Positions 27,447 to 35,211 of a stretch of 40,493 bases of DNA are shown here, one piece after another. The notes below the pieces were generated by a model. The model was not told the origin of the DNA and ran no database searches. It was given only the letters and a program-made list of their open reading frames with translations. Source of the stretch: Thiothrix sp. (GTDB lineage Bacteria; Pseudomonadota; Gammaproteobacteria; Thiotrichales; Thiotrichaceae); NCBI GenBank assembly GCA_008015155.1, contig SSFA01000002.1:1-40493 (forward strand), in the 5' to 3' direction. The position numbers were made by a program, and so were the translations under genes. The stretch's first letter is position 1, and each line of letters begins with the position of its first letter.

Positions 27447-28118
27447 TTAGCTGCCTTCAGAAGCACTAGCACGCACACCATGCTCCACAGCCATAACAGC
27501 CGCAGTAATGCGTGAACTTACATTGAGCTTGCGCAAAATGGCTTTCACATGCAGTTTCACAGTGCCATCTGAAATGCCTAGATTGCGTGCTATGACTTTA
27601 TTGCTCTGCCCTTCTGCTAAGAGGGTAAGGATTTCATATTCACGTGGCGTTAGCTCTGAGAAGGGATTATCTGCTTTTCCATCATTCAAGTCGCCATTCT
27701 CACCACGCACAAAGCGCGCTAGAACGGGGGTTAATTCGGGAGCAACTGCGGTGTGTCCAGCCAGTACATCACGCAAAGCGACCACCAACTGGTCCGGCTC
27801 AATATCTTTCAATAAATAGCCGCGTGCACCACTGCGCAAAGCTTCCACCAAATCATTTTCGTTTGTACTGGTGGTAAGCATAATCACTTTAAGCGTTGGG
27901 TGATTTTTGCGTAATTGCCGCAGCACCGCTAAGCCATCCATATTCGGCATCCGCATATCAAGGAGCACAATATCAGGATTTAATTCTGCAACTTTGCGAA
28001 TCCCATCTTCCCCGCTACCGACGGCAGCAACTACATTGATTTCACGCCTGACCAGCAAGTCTTGCAGACCCGCACGAAACAGAGTGTGATCATCAATCAG
28101 CAATATTTTCTCATTCAC
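27447..28118 (-). CDS. NarL/FixJ-family response regulator
   Basis: The start is taken as GTG 28118, with AAGGAG 9 nt upstream. An earlier ATG at 28154 has no such site. The 223-residue protein has a receiver domain (KILLIDDHTLF, phospho-acceptor Asp about 54 in VLLDMRMPNMDG, LTTSTNEND, GYLLKD) and a C-terminal LuxR/NarL helix-turn-helix (LTPREYEILTLLAEGQSNKV, ISDGTVKLHVKAIL). It is cognate to the sensor kinase whose gene ends 25 nt upstream in the transcript. The name nreC or narL is not asserted, since the signal and targets are unknown. Confidence 0.93.
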   Translation of the reverse strand: MNEKILLIDDHTLFRAGLQDLLVRREINVVAAVGSGEDGIRKVAELNPDIVLLDMRMPNMDGLAVLRQLRKNHPTLKVIMLTTSTNENDLVEALRSGARGYLLKDIEPDQLVVALRDVLAGHTAVAPELTPVLARFVRGENGDLNDGKADNPFSELTPREYEILTLLAEGQSNKVIARNLGISDGTVKLHVKAILRKLNVSSRITAAVMAVEHGVRASASEGS

Positions 28119-28143
28119 GTTTAGTCTCTCCTTGCAGATTGAT

Positions 28144-29838
28144 TCAAGTCGCATGTGCTGGCCTCCCCACTAACTCAGAAAGCTGGCGCACTGGCGGCGC
28201 ATCAAAGCTTAGTTGCATTAAAGTGCCACCCTCATCAGGGTCGCTTTCAAACTGGATTTCACCAGCAATTTTCTCTGCACGCTCGTGCATAATTCGCATG
28301 CCGATATGTTCACCAGTGCTTGGATTAGGTTCAGGCAAAGGCTCAGGCAGACCAATCCCATCATCTTCCACCAAAATACTACAACGCCCTTCTTCTGAGC
28401 TATACATGAGGATGCGTACGGTGCTGGCTTTACTGTGCTTACGGACGTTAGCTAAAGCTTCTTGCACGATCCGAATCACTTCAACCTCTACATCCCGATC
28501 TAAATCTTGTAGATTCCAGTTGTGGTAGAAAAATACATCCAGATTGGTTTCCAGCTTAAAGCGCTCAGTGAGCTTTTCCACCGCGCGCACGACGCCCTTG
28601 CCATCAATCGGAGCGCGGAAATGGGTGATTAAACTACGCAACTCAGCATAGGCCTCATCAATATTTTTTTCTAAACCTTCTAACTCTTGCCAAATGATCT
28701 TTTGATCGCCACGCTGTAAAGAATCATCAAATAAGCGTACTTTAAAACGCAAGCTGGCTAGGGTTTGTGCTAAGGAATCATGCAGCTCATGAGCCATGCG
28801 CGTGCGCTCTTCCATAATCGAGAGCATGCGCGCATCCTCTTCCACACTGGCTTTTTCAATCGCCATGCCCAAATGTTGGCCAATACTGGTTAAGAGCTCA
28901 TGCTCTTCTTCAAGGCGGACAAACTGATCACGCGAGACAAATAGGTTATACATACCCAATACTTTCTCGCGATAACTGAGCGGAATCGCCAGCATTTCAA
29001 TTTGGCGCTCTTGTTTAAACATCGGGCGACCTAAGATTAAACCGCACTGGCGCATATCCTCACGCGCGATAATCACTTGCTCACTCGCTGCCCGCCCACA
29101 AAGGCAATCGGGATGCGGTAATTTTGACTCCAAGCGTGCAATGTGAGCCTCCAAACCCACATAAGCCACCATTTTCATTTGCCCTGCTGCATCCAATAGG
29201 CGTACCGCAACTGCTTCGGCTTTAAAGACCTCTTGCAAGGTGGTAAGAAAACCCTTAAGCAATTCATCTAAGGTAGTCGAGCGATTCACACTCGCAGCCA
29301 CATCATAAAGCACACTCAGATGATGATTTTTCTGTGCAATAAATTGCTCTTGGCGATTTAAACGTTGCTGTTGCATGCGCGAAACTGCTTGATAATCGTC
29401 GGTAATCGCATTGATCTGTTCACGAATACGAATTGAGGGGCAACCACGCCGAGACGTTGGCATTCTGATAGTGAGATTACCTTGGCGTAATTGCTGCGCC
29501 CAACTGGATAAATCAGTGCCAAACAGTACAAATTCTGACCACATCCAATACAATAAAGTCAGGACACCCGCTCCAGCCACGAACCAAAGCGTAGTCATAA
29601 CTGGAGGAATCCACGCGGCCTTGGCATCGGTATGGATCACCCAAAAATATAAAGCCCCGATCCCCACAAACCAACTCAGCAAAACGGTCAAAGCAATGCG
29701 AGCGCGTAATGGAAAAGCAATAACGGGTTTACTGCTATGTTGCTTATTGAGGGATTGCGCACGTAGCCCAACTGGGCGTGCGTTATTGGTGGATTCGAAC
29801 GCTAATTCGGCTTTGGGGCTATCCATGCTGCTGCCCAT
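28144..29838 (-). CDS. NarX-like sensor histidine kinase with GAF domain
   Basis: The protein has 564 residues. Two transmembrane helices (about 46-68 and 78-100) enclose only a short periplasmic loop, much smaller than NarX's nitrate-binding domain. A HAMP-like linker (105-165) leads to a GAF domain (about 170-330) that holds a Cys-Leu-Cys-Gly motif (245-248) and Cys 265. The HisKA_3 dimerisation domain has MAHELHDSLAQTL with phospho-His 353, and the HATPase domain has VQEALANVRKHS and VEDDGIGLP. The short loop and the cysteines suggest intracellular sensing of redox or a cofactor rather than a periplasmic ligand. It starts 5 nt after the dsrR stop. Confidence 0.9.
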   Translation of the reverse strand: MGSSMDSPKAELAFESTNNARPVGLRAQSLNKQHSSKPVIAFPLRARIALTVLLSWFVGIGALYFWVIHTDAKAAWIPPVMTTLWFVAGAGVLTLLYWMWSEFVLFGTDLSSWAQQLRQGNLTIRMPTSRRGCPSIRIREQINAITDDYQAVSRMQQQRLNRQEQFIAQKNHHLSVLYDVAASVNRSTTLDELLKGFLTTLQEVFKAEAVAVRLLDAAGQMKMVAYVGLEAHIARLESKLPHPDCLCGRAASEQVIIAREDMRQCGLILGRPMFKQERQIEMLAIPLSYREKVLGMYNLFVSRDQFVRLEEEHELLTSIGQHLGMAIEKASVEEDARMLSIMEERTRMAHELHDSLAQTLASLRFKVRLFDDSLQRGDQKIIWQELEGLEKNIDEAYAELRSLITHFRAPIDGKGVVRAVEKLTERFKLETNLDVFFYHNWNLQDLDRDVEVEVIRIVQEALANVRKHSKASTVRILMYSSEEGRCSILVEDDGIGLPEPLPEPNPSTGEHIGMRIMHERAEKIAGEIQFESDPDEGGTLMQLSFDAPPVRQLSELVGRPAHAT

Positions 29839-29843
29839 TGGCG

Positions 29844-30155
29844 TCAGGCCTGTGGTGGTCGATAATGCGGATCATTGGGGTTCATAAATACAAACTCCAT
29901 TCTTCCCTCTAAATCTATAAAATCTAACCAAGCCCCTTTTAGTAAAGCTGCAGAAGCTGCATCAATAATGACACTCACACCTTCCTGTTCAAACAAGACA
30001 TCACCCACTTGCTGCGCATCATCAAAGCCCATCTGATAATGAAAATGCCCATCCGTTTGACGCTCAGCCGCTATCCTTAAAGGTAAGCCTTGAGCTTGTG
30101 AATGCAGGGCTGAAACCTGAATTTGGGTGGCTGCCTCAGGCGTAATGATCATCAT
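29844..30155 (-). CDS. dsrR: DsrR: cysteine-free IscA/HesB-like protein
   Basis: The 103-residue protein has the A-type Fe-S carrier fold pattern: MIITPEAATQIQ at the N-terminus, LPLRIAAERQTDG, GFDDAQQVGD, GVSVIIDAASAALLKGAWLDF. It contains no cysteine at all; the C-terminal CxC of IscA is replaced in FVFMNPNDP. This is the hallmark of DsrR of sulfur oxidisers, which does not bind Fe-S and is thought to act after transcription on dsr expression. It follows dsrN with an ATGA overlap, the same order as in the Allochromatium vinosum dsr operon (N then R). Without that neighbour it would be called only HesB-like. Confidence 0.82.
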   Translation of the reverse strand: MMIITPEAATQIQVSALHSQAQGLPLRIAAERQTDGHFHYQMGFDDAQQVGDVLFEQEGVSVIIDAASAALLKGAWLDFIDLEGRMEFVFMNPNDPHYRPPQA

Positions 30156-31546
30156 GCCGCTTGTTTCCTCTGCTGGCTGTGTTTACGCACAAATTCCATA
30201 AAACGTTGTGCCCATGGATAACGCGGGGTATGCCGCAAATGTGTATAGGACGCTAACAAATTTTTATAAATCCAACCATCATGCTCACCATCAATACCCT
30301 GACCGCGCTGAACTTTATAAGCATAGTGGCCTTTTTCGCTTAAATTTTCTAGGCGTGAATAATGAAACTCATGAGCTTGTACCTGCAGATCAGTGCTACT
30401 CCTTGGCCAAGGCATCGCTGCTGTTTCTTGCAAATGCACATATCCACGCCCTTGTGGTTTAGGATACATCACTGCATCACCGGGAATAATGCCAACCATT
30501 TCTGCGCTCTGCCCACGCCATTGCAGGCTACGGGCTAGATACATTAAGCCACCACATTCAGCATACGTGGGCAAACCTGCCTCAATAGCGGTATAAATAG
30601 CAGTGCGTAGACTACGATTCGCTGCTAACTGTTGCATCTGTGTTTCAGGAAACCCCCCACCGATAAACAGCCCGTCTAGGTTGGGTAACTGGGTATCTTG
30701 CAACGTATTAATGGGTACTAATTCTGCACCTGCCTGCTGCAAAGCCTCCAGATCACCCGGATAATAAAACCCAAAGGCGGCATCTTGGCAAATACCAATG
30801 CGTAGTTTGTTGGGATGGCTACTAAGCTTGGTATTCATAGGCTGCATCACCGTCGGCAAACTAGGTGCTTGTTGAGCCAGCGTAAAGAGTTGCGTCAAAT
30901 CAACTTGCTCAGCAACTAAGTCACGAATGTGTGCAATTTGCTGTTGAGCATCAAGGCGCTCATTGCTTGGCATTAAACCTAAATGCCGCTCTTCGATCTG
31001 CAGGTTAGCCGTCTCTTGCACCGAACCTAAGACGGGAATATCGGTAAAATGCTCGACTGCTTGACGTAATTTAGCGGCATGACGACTACCCCCCACGCGA
31101 TTAAAAATCACTCCTGCAATATGCACCTCTGGATCGAAAGCTAAATAACCGAGCAAAATAGGTACGATACCACGGGTCATGCCCCGCGTATCTAAGACCA
31201 AAATAACCGGAGCTTGCAGGAGTTTAGCCAGGGCTGCATTGCTATCTGAACCGTCTAAGGACAGACCATCATATAAGCCTTTATTTGCTTCAATCAGGCT
31301 TAAATCAGCAGTTTGCCCATAGTGTTGCACACAATGCAAAATTTCATGGGGGCTAGAGGTGTTAAAATCGAGATTATGACAAGGGCGCTGACTGGCTGTG
31401 CTGAGCCATAAAGGATCGATATAGTCAGGGCCTTTTTTAAAGGCTTGAACCTGTAAGCCTTGGTACTGCCAAGCCGCGCAGAGTCCAATGGACAAAGTCG
31501 TTTTGCCGGAAGATTTATGTGCTGCGGAAATAAATAATCTTGCCAT
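30152..31546 (-). CDS. dsrN: DsrN: siroheme amidase (CbiA/CobB-like)
   Basis: The protein has 464 residues. The N-terminal ATP-binding domain has SAAHKSSGKTTLSIGL (P-loop), FKKGPDYIDPLW and EANKGLYDG. The C-terminal class I glutamine amidotransferase domain has GLFIGGGFPETQMQQLA, TYAECGGLMYLARSLQ (nucleophile Cys331) and a HEFHYSRLE histidine pair. The layout equals cobyrinate a,c-diamide synthase. Because dsrR overlaps its end and no cobalamin gene is nearby, DsrN is preferred; this enzyme amidates siroheme for the dissimilatory sulfite reductase used in reverse during sulfur oxidation. The alternative is CbiA of vitamin B12 synthesis, which sequence alone does not exclude. Confidence 0.85.
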   Translation of the reverse strand: MARLFISAAHKSSGKTTLSIGLCAAWQYQGLQVQAFKKGPDYIDPLWLSTASQRPCHNLDFNTSSPHEILHCVQHYGQTADLSLIEANKGLYDGLSLDGSDSNAALAKLLQAPVILVLDTRGMTRGIVPILLGYLAFDPEVHIAGVIFNRVGGSRHAAKLRQAVEHFTDIPVLGSVQETANLQIEERHLGLMPSNERLDAQQQIAHIRDLVAEQVDLTQLFTLAQQAPSLPTVMQPMNTKLSSHPNKLRIGICQDAAFGFYYPGDLEALQQAGAELVPINTLQDTQLPNLDGLFIGGGFPETQMQQLAANRSLRTAIYTAIEAGLPTYAECGGLMYLARSLQWRGQSAEMVGIIPGDAVMYPKPQGRGYVHLQETAAMPWPRSSTDLQVQAHEFHYSRLENLSEKGHYAYKVQRGQGIDGEHDGWIYKNLLASYTHLRHTPRYPWAQRFMEFVRKHSQQRKQAA

Positions 31547-31642
31547 CTATGCAGTGTAACGCAAGTTCTTGCGAAGCTGCCCTTACCCAAAAGAGAGGGG
31601 CATTAAACCGCTAGAGATAGATAAATTTTGGACGAAAGCATC

Positions 31643-31674
31643 ACTAGAGCCAGTACTGAAGGACTAGCTCTAGT
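31643..31674 (-). terminator. Hairpin after the FKBP gene
   Basis: An 8-bp inverted repeat ACTAGAGC (31643-31650) with GCTCTAGT (31667-31674) lies 15 nt past the FKBP stop on the - strand, between that gene and dsrN. It has no clear T run, so it may be only a weak or Rho-assisted terminator. Confidence 0.35.
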
Positions 31675-31688
31675 TGATGAGGTGCAGC

Positions 31689-32324
31689 TTATTTAACGTC
31701 TAAAAGCTCAACATCAAATACTAAAGTTGCATTCGGTGGAATCAAGCCACCACCTGCACCAGTATCACCGTAAGCTAAGCTTGCAGGAATAGTTAGGGTG
31801 CGTTGCCCCCCTACTTTCATACCTGCGACCCCTTGATCCCAACCTTGAATCACTTGGCCACCGCCTAAGGTAAATTCAAAGGGCTCATCACGATCATGGG
31901 AACTGTCAAACTTAGCACCATGCTTGTCAGCCGCTTTTTCATCGTACAACCAGCCAGTGTAATGCACGCTAACTGTTTTACCAGGTACCGCTTCTGCGCC
32001 AGTGCCTGCTTTCACATCATTAGATTGTAGACTGGTAATACTAGAACTGCCTGCAGCAGGAGCAGCAGCGGCAGGTTCAGTAGCAGCTGCTGTTGAACTA
32101 GTGGCTGCGGTTGCATCAGCTGGTTTCGCGGCCTCAGTGCTAGCCGCTGTGTCTGCAGGTTTAGCTGCTTCGGTGGTAGTAGCTGTTGTAGCAGCGGGTT
32201 CAGCCGCTTTAGTTTCAGTCGTCGTTGTGGTCGTACTAGTCGTAGCCGTCTTATCGCCACAAGCGGCTAATAAAGCCCCAACCGATAAAAGCGTTACTAG
32301 TGTTAAGCTGAGTTTTTTATTCAT
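31689..32324 (-). CDS. FKBP-type peptidyl-prolyl isomerase lipoprotein
   Basis: The start is set at ATG 32324, giving 211 residues; an ATG three codons upstream is equally possible. A type II signal peptide ends in LLAA-Cys (Cys 22), with Gly at +2 favouring the outer membrane. Residues about 25-95 are a Thr/Ala/Glu/Lys/Pro-rich linker with TEAAKPAD repeats. The FKBP domain follows: [72 protein letters not shown]. It speeds cis-trans proline isomerisation of periplasmic proteins. The linker closely resembles that of the cytochrome lipoprotein at 23234. Confidence 0.92.
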   Translation of the reverse strand: MNKKLSLTLVTLLSVGALLAACGDKTATTSTTTTTTETKAAEPAATTATTTEAAKPADTAASTEAAKPADATAATSSTAAATEPAAAAPAAGSSSITSLQSNDVKAGTGAEAVPGKTVSVHYTGWLYDEKAADKHGAKFDSSHDRDEPFEFTLGGGQVIQGWDQGVAGMKVGGQRTLTIPASLAYGDTGAGGGLIPPNATLVFDVELLDVK

Positions 32325-32458
32325 TTCCAACATTGTCCAAACAGTAAGCCAAAAAGAAAACGCATTATGCCTATTTTTTATTAGCTTTTGCAGATAGCTG
32401 TGCAAGATGCCATGCACTACAATGAAAAACCTTATTAATCCTCGTAACGAACTCTATT

Positions 32459-32848
32459 ATGGTTTCCTTTTCCCTAACTTTGGCGCGTCTTTTGAGAGCC
32501 TTATATTGCTCTTGGGAGGATCCTTATTTTCGTAGCAATCTGCTTTTGGTGATCGTTATTTTATTCTCGGGTACTTTGTTTTATTGGCAGATTGAAGGCT
32601 GGAGCATTATTGATTCTTTATACTTTTGTGTAACCACCTTAGCCACAGTAGGCTATGGAGAGCTGCATCCACAAACGACCTTCGGTAAGATCTTCACTAT
32701 GATTTATATCGTGGTTGGAATTGGATTGTTTATTAGTTTCTTTACACGCTTAACACGCACGTTGTTAGCAGTAGACCGTGAGGATTCTGAGGAAAATAAT
32801 ATTGAAACCTTAGACACCAAAAACAAAAAACACCCACCTCAAGACTAG
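32459..32848 (+). CDS. Two-transmembrane potassium channel (Ion_trans_2)
   Basis: The 129-residue protein has two membrane helices (about 27-45 and 78-98) around a pore helix. The selectivity filter TLATVGYGE (T63-V-G-Y-G67) is the K+ channel signature. The C-terminal 30 residues are polar and charged, with no RCK or ligand-binding domain, so gating is not evident. It sits divergently from the FKBP gene across 134 nt; its end lies one base from the end of the convergent Smr gene. No good Shine-Dalgarno precedes the ATG. Confidence 0.9.
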   Translation: MVSFSLTLARLLRALYCSWEDPYFRSNLLLVIVILFSGTLFYWQIEGWSIIDSLYFCVTTLATVGYGELHPQTTFGKIFTMIYIVVGIGLFISFFTRLTRTLLAVDREDSEENNIETLDTKNKKHPPQD

Positions 32849-32849
32849 G

Positions 32850-33395
32850 TTAGCGTTTCAATAACACATAAACAGCACCCGTTCCGCCATCCACTGGGCG
32901 GGCTGAATGAAAGGCCTGCACACGATCATGCTGGCGTAGCCAATGATTGACCTTAGTTTTAAGCACTGGCCCACGATGGTTAGAACGATTGCCTTTACCA
33001 TGAATAATGCGCACACACTCACCCTGTAAAGGATAAACAGTGACTAAAAATTCTGCTAAATAAGCTCGTGCTTGGCGGATATTTAAACCATGTAAATCCA
33101 GTTCAGCGGCTACCCGATACTCACCACGCCGTAATTTATTAAAGACGCGGTGTTGCACGCCGGGGCGTAAGTAACTCAGCATATCGCCCGGCTGTAATTC
33201 GGTAGGGTCGTATTCATCTGAAAACATGTCTAACAAGACTTGTTGTTCGTCTTCAATAGTTTTCAAAGGAATAGCGGCTGGCTTACTAATCGCTAACTCA
33301 GCTTGATTTAGCGGTTGCAGGGGCGCCACATCCTGCATAGACTCCCGAAATAACGCTAAATCATCAGCGGGAGGTGATTTGTGTTCGTTTTGCAT
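32850..33395 (-). CDS. Smr-domain protein
   Basis: ATG 33395, preceded by AGGAGG at 7-nt spacing, is preferred over an upstream GTG or ATG at 33419. The 181-residue protein has a C-terminal Smr domain with AELDLHGLNIRQARAYLAEF and VRIIHGKGNRS, the two signature motifs. An N-terminal part of about 90 residues is typical of the SmrA/YdaL-like group. Stand-alone Smr proteins have DNA-nicking or RNA-cleaving activity, but the biological role in gammaproteobacteria is not settled. It is divergent from surE across 49 nt. Confidence 0.88.
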   Translation of the reverse strand: MQNEHKSPPADDLALFRESMQDVAPLQPLNQAELAISKPAAIPLKTIEDEQQVLLDMFSDEYDPTELQPGDMLSYLRPGVQHRVFNKLRRGEYRVAAELDLHGLNIRQARAYLAEFLVTVYPLQGECVRIIHGKGNRSNHRGPVLKTKVNHWLRQHDRVQAFHSARPVDGGTGAVYVLLKR

Positions 33396-33444
33396 TGAGC
33401 ATCCTCCTGCTAATCTCATCCCTTTACTCGTTGTTTAGGACTTC

Positions 33445-34206
33445 ATGAATATATTGTTGAGCAATGATGACGGTTTCCAAGCCCCCGGCCTCACTGCCTT
33501 ACGCCTTGCGCTTACTGCACAGCATCAAGTGATTACCGTTGCACCCGATCGTGATCGTAGTGGGGCAAGTAATTCACTGACTTTAGTCAACCCACTCCGT
33601 TTACGCCAACAAGATACTAATTTGTATAGTGTCAATGGCACTCCAACGGACTGCGTCCATTTAGGCTTAACCGGATTGTATGCTAATCCACCGGATATTG
33701 TGATTTCCGGTATCAATTCAGGGCCTAATCTGGGTGATGATGTTCTCTATTCTGGTACAGTCGCCGCCGCGATGGAAGGTCGACATTTAGGTTACCCCTC
33801 CCTCGCTGTTTCAATGAACTCCAGTGATCCGCAGCATTTACAAACAGCGGTTAAGGCTGTTTTACATTTACTCCCATTCACCCAAGGCTATCCGGATCGT
33901 AGCCATATGATTTTGAATATCAATGTACCGAATTTGCCTTGGGAGCAGATCCGTGGATTTAAAGTCACACGTTTAGGCAAACGCCATTATTCAGAGCCAG
34001 CGATTCGTACTACTGACCCACGTGGTCGTGAAATTTTCTGGGTAGGAGCAGTAGGTGGGATTGCAGAAGCAGGTGAAGGTACTGACTTCCATGCTATCGA
34101 ACAAGGGTATGTCTCCATTACCCCGATTCATAGTGATTTAACCCGTTATCAAGCCTTGGCATGTACCCAACAATGGCTAGAGGAAGCAACGCATGGCGCT
34201 GACTAG
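33445..34206 (+). CDS. surE: 5'/3'-nucleotidase SurE
   Basis: The 253 residues fit the family length. The metal-binding motif LSNDDGFQAPG is at the N-terminus, followed by VAPDRDRSGASNSLT, VNGTPTDCVHLGL and ISGINSGPNLGDDVLYSGTV. It removes phosphate from nucleoside monophosphates (and exopolyphosphate) with a divalent metal. It overlaps pcm, as in the classic gammaproteobacterial surE-pcm pair, so translation is probably coupled. Confidence 0.96.
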   Translation: MNILLSNDDGFQAPGLTALRLALTAQHQVITVAPDRDRSGASNSLTLVNPLRLRQQDTNLYSVNGTPTDCVHLGLTGLYANPPDIVISGINSGPNLGDDVLYSGTVAAAMEGRHLGYPSLAVSMNSSDPQHLQTAVKAVLHLLPFTQGYPDRSHMILNINVPNLPWEQIRGFKVTRLGKRHYSEPAIRTTDPRGREIFWVGAVGGIAEAGEGTDFHAIEQGYVSITPIHSDLTRYQALACTQQWLEEATHGAD

Positions 34207-34864
34207 ATTAGCTATTGAAGGGATTGGTATGACTTCGCAACGCACCCGGGATCGGATGATTCAGCGCCTGCGTGAACAAGGTATTAAAAATGAGGCCTTA
34301 CTGGATGTCATGCGCAAAATGCCTCGGCATTTGTTTATGGATCAAGCACTAGCTACCCGCTCTTATGAAGATACCGCTTTACCTATCGGTCATGGGCAAA
34401 CTATTTCTCAACCCTACATAGTAGCGCGTATGACCGAGCTATTATTGGCAAGTGAACAGCCTTTAGAAAAAGTCTTGGAAGTAGGCACAGGTTCAGGCTA
34501 TCAAGCCGCTATTTTAGGGCAATTGATTCCTAAGGTTTATACAGTTGAGCGGATTCCAGCCTTACATAAACAAGCACGGCAGTTACTGGATGAATTAGGC
34601 TATCGGAATATCCGTACTAGTCTAAGTGACGGCAGTTGGGGCGTCAGTTACGAAGCGCCTTTTGATGGCATTTTGGTCACAGCGGCTCCTGAAGAAATTC
34701 CCAAAGCCCTTTTAGAACAGTTGGCACTGGGTGCTCGCCTGATTATTCCTACTGGTAAGCAAGGGGAAGCTCAATTACTCAAAGTGATTACGCGCAAAAC
34801 TGAAGAAGACTATCAAGAACAGGTTATTGAAGCGGTACAGTTTGTCCCTTTAGTGCGCAGTTAA
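34193..34864 (+). CDS. pcm: Protein-L-isoaspartate O-methyltransferase
   Basis: The reading from 34193 gives 223 residues and a 14-nt overlap with surE. A second ATG at 34229 begins MTSQRTRDRMIQRL, which is the usual N-terminus in relatives and has AAGGG about 9 nt upstream, so it may be the real start (211 residues). Motifs are PRHLFMDQALATRSYEDTAL, GHGQTISQPYIVARMTELL, VLEVGTGSGYQAAIL (AdoMet motif I) and FDGILVTAAPEEIPKALLEQ. It methylates isoaspartyl residues in damaged proteins and so starts their repair. Confidence 0.95.
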   Translation: MALTRLAIEGIGMTSQRTRDRMIQRLREQGIKNEALLDVMRKMPRHLFMDQALATRSYEDTALPIGHGQTISQPYIVARMTELLLASEQPLEKVLEVGTGSGYQAAILGQLIPKVYTVERIPALHKQARQLLDELGYRNIRTSLSDGSWGVSYEAPFDGILVTAAPEEIPKALLEQLALGARLIIPTGKQGEAQLLKVITRKTEEDYQEQVIEAVQFVPLVRS

Positions 34865-35017
34865 ATGCTTTTTTACGGAAAATGAATGGATGCTGAAACT
34901 TTTCCGCCATTTAAACGACAAAGTAACCATGCAGAATTAAGAGTGAATTCAAAGGTTTTATGGGCATTTACTCTTAGCTAAAACACCACTAAAAGTATAG
35001 TGATTGCGTAGCGTGCA
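34865..35017 (+). other. Intergenic region after pcm, no gene seen
   Basis: No coding or RNA feature was found. A 7-bp inverted repeat, CGGAAAA (34876-34882) with TTTTCCG (34900-34906), has a 17-nt loop and no T run after it, so it is not called a terminator. The region leads into the promoter at 35018. Confidence 0.45.
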
Positions 35018-35046
35018 TTATCAACAGTCTTGATTCCATTTATAAT
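35018..35046 (+). promoter_or_regulatory. Sigma70-type promoter for the LysM lipoprotein
   Basis: TTATCA at 35018-35023 (4 of 6 match) and a perfect TATAAT at 35041-35046 are 17 nt apart. Transcription near 35053 would give a leader of about 160 nt before the ATG at 35212, long enough for post-transcriptional control. Confidence 0.5.
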
Positions 35047-35211
35047 TACGGACATTATCGAATAGGGAGCACGTTCTTTCTTGGCGCAGAGCTCAGTATC
35101 TGCACAAACCCCGACGTGTTTTGCAAGGTTTGGTTCGTAGCCTCGACTGGTTTAGCTGTTTGCAATGTGGCTGCTCTCTTTTTAAGCGTTTAAATAACAC
35201 AGGTGTATCTC

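Noticed and set aside
30152..31546. Reading the gene as cobyrinate a,c-diamide synthase (cbiA) of B12 synthesis
   Set aside because: The domain layout fits both, but the overlapping cysteine-free IscA-like gene and lack of any cobalamin gene favour dsrN. The alternative is kept in the entry.
32002..32397. + strand ORF of 131 residues opposite the FKBP lipoprotein
   Set aside because: It is the complement of the Ala/Thr-rich linker. The - strand reading has a lipobox and a full FKBP domain.
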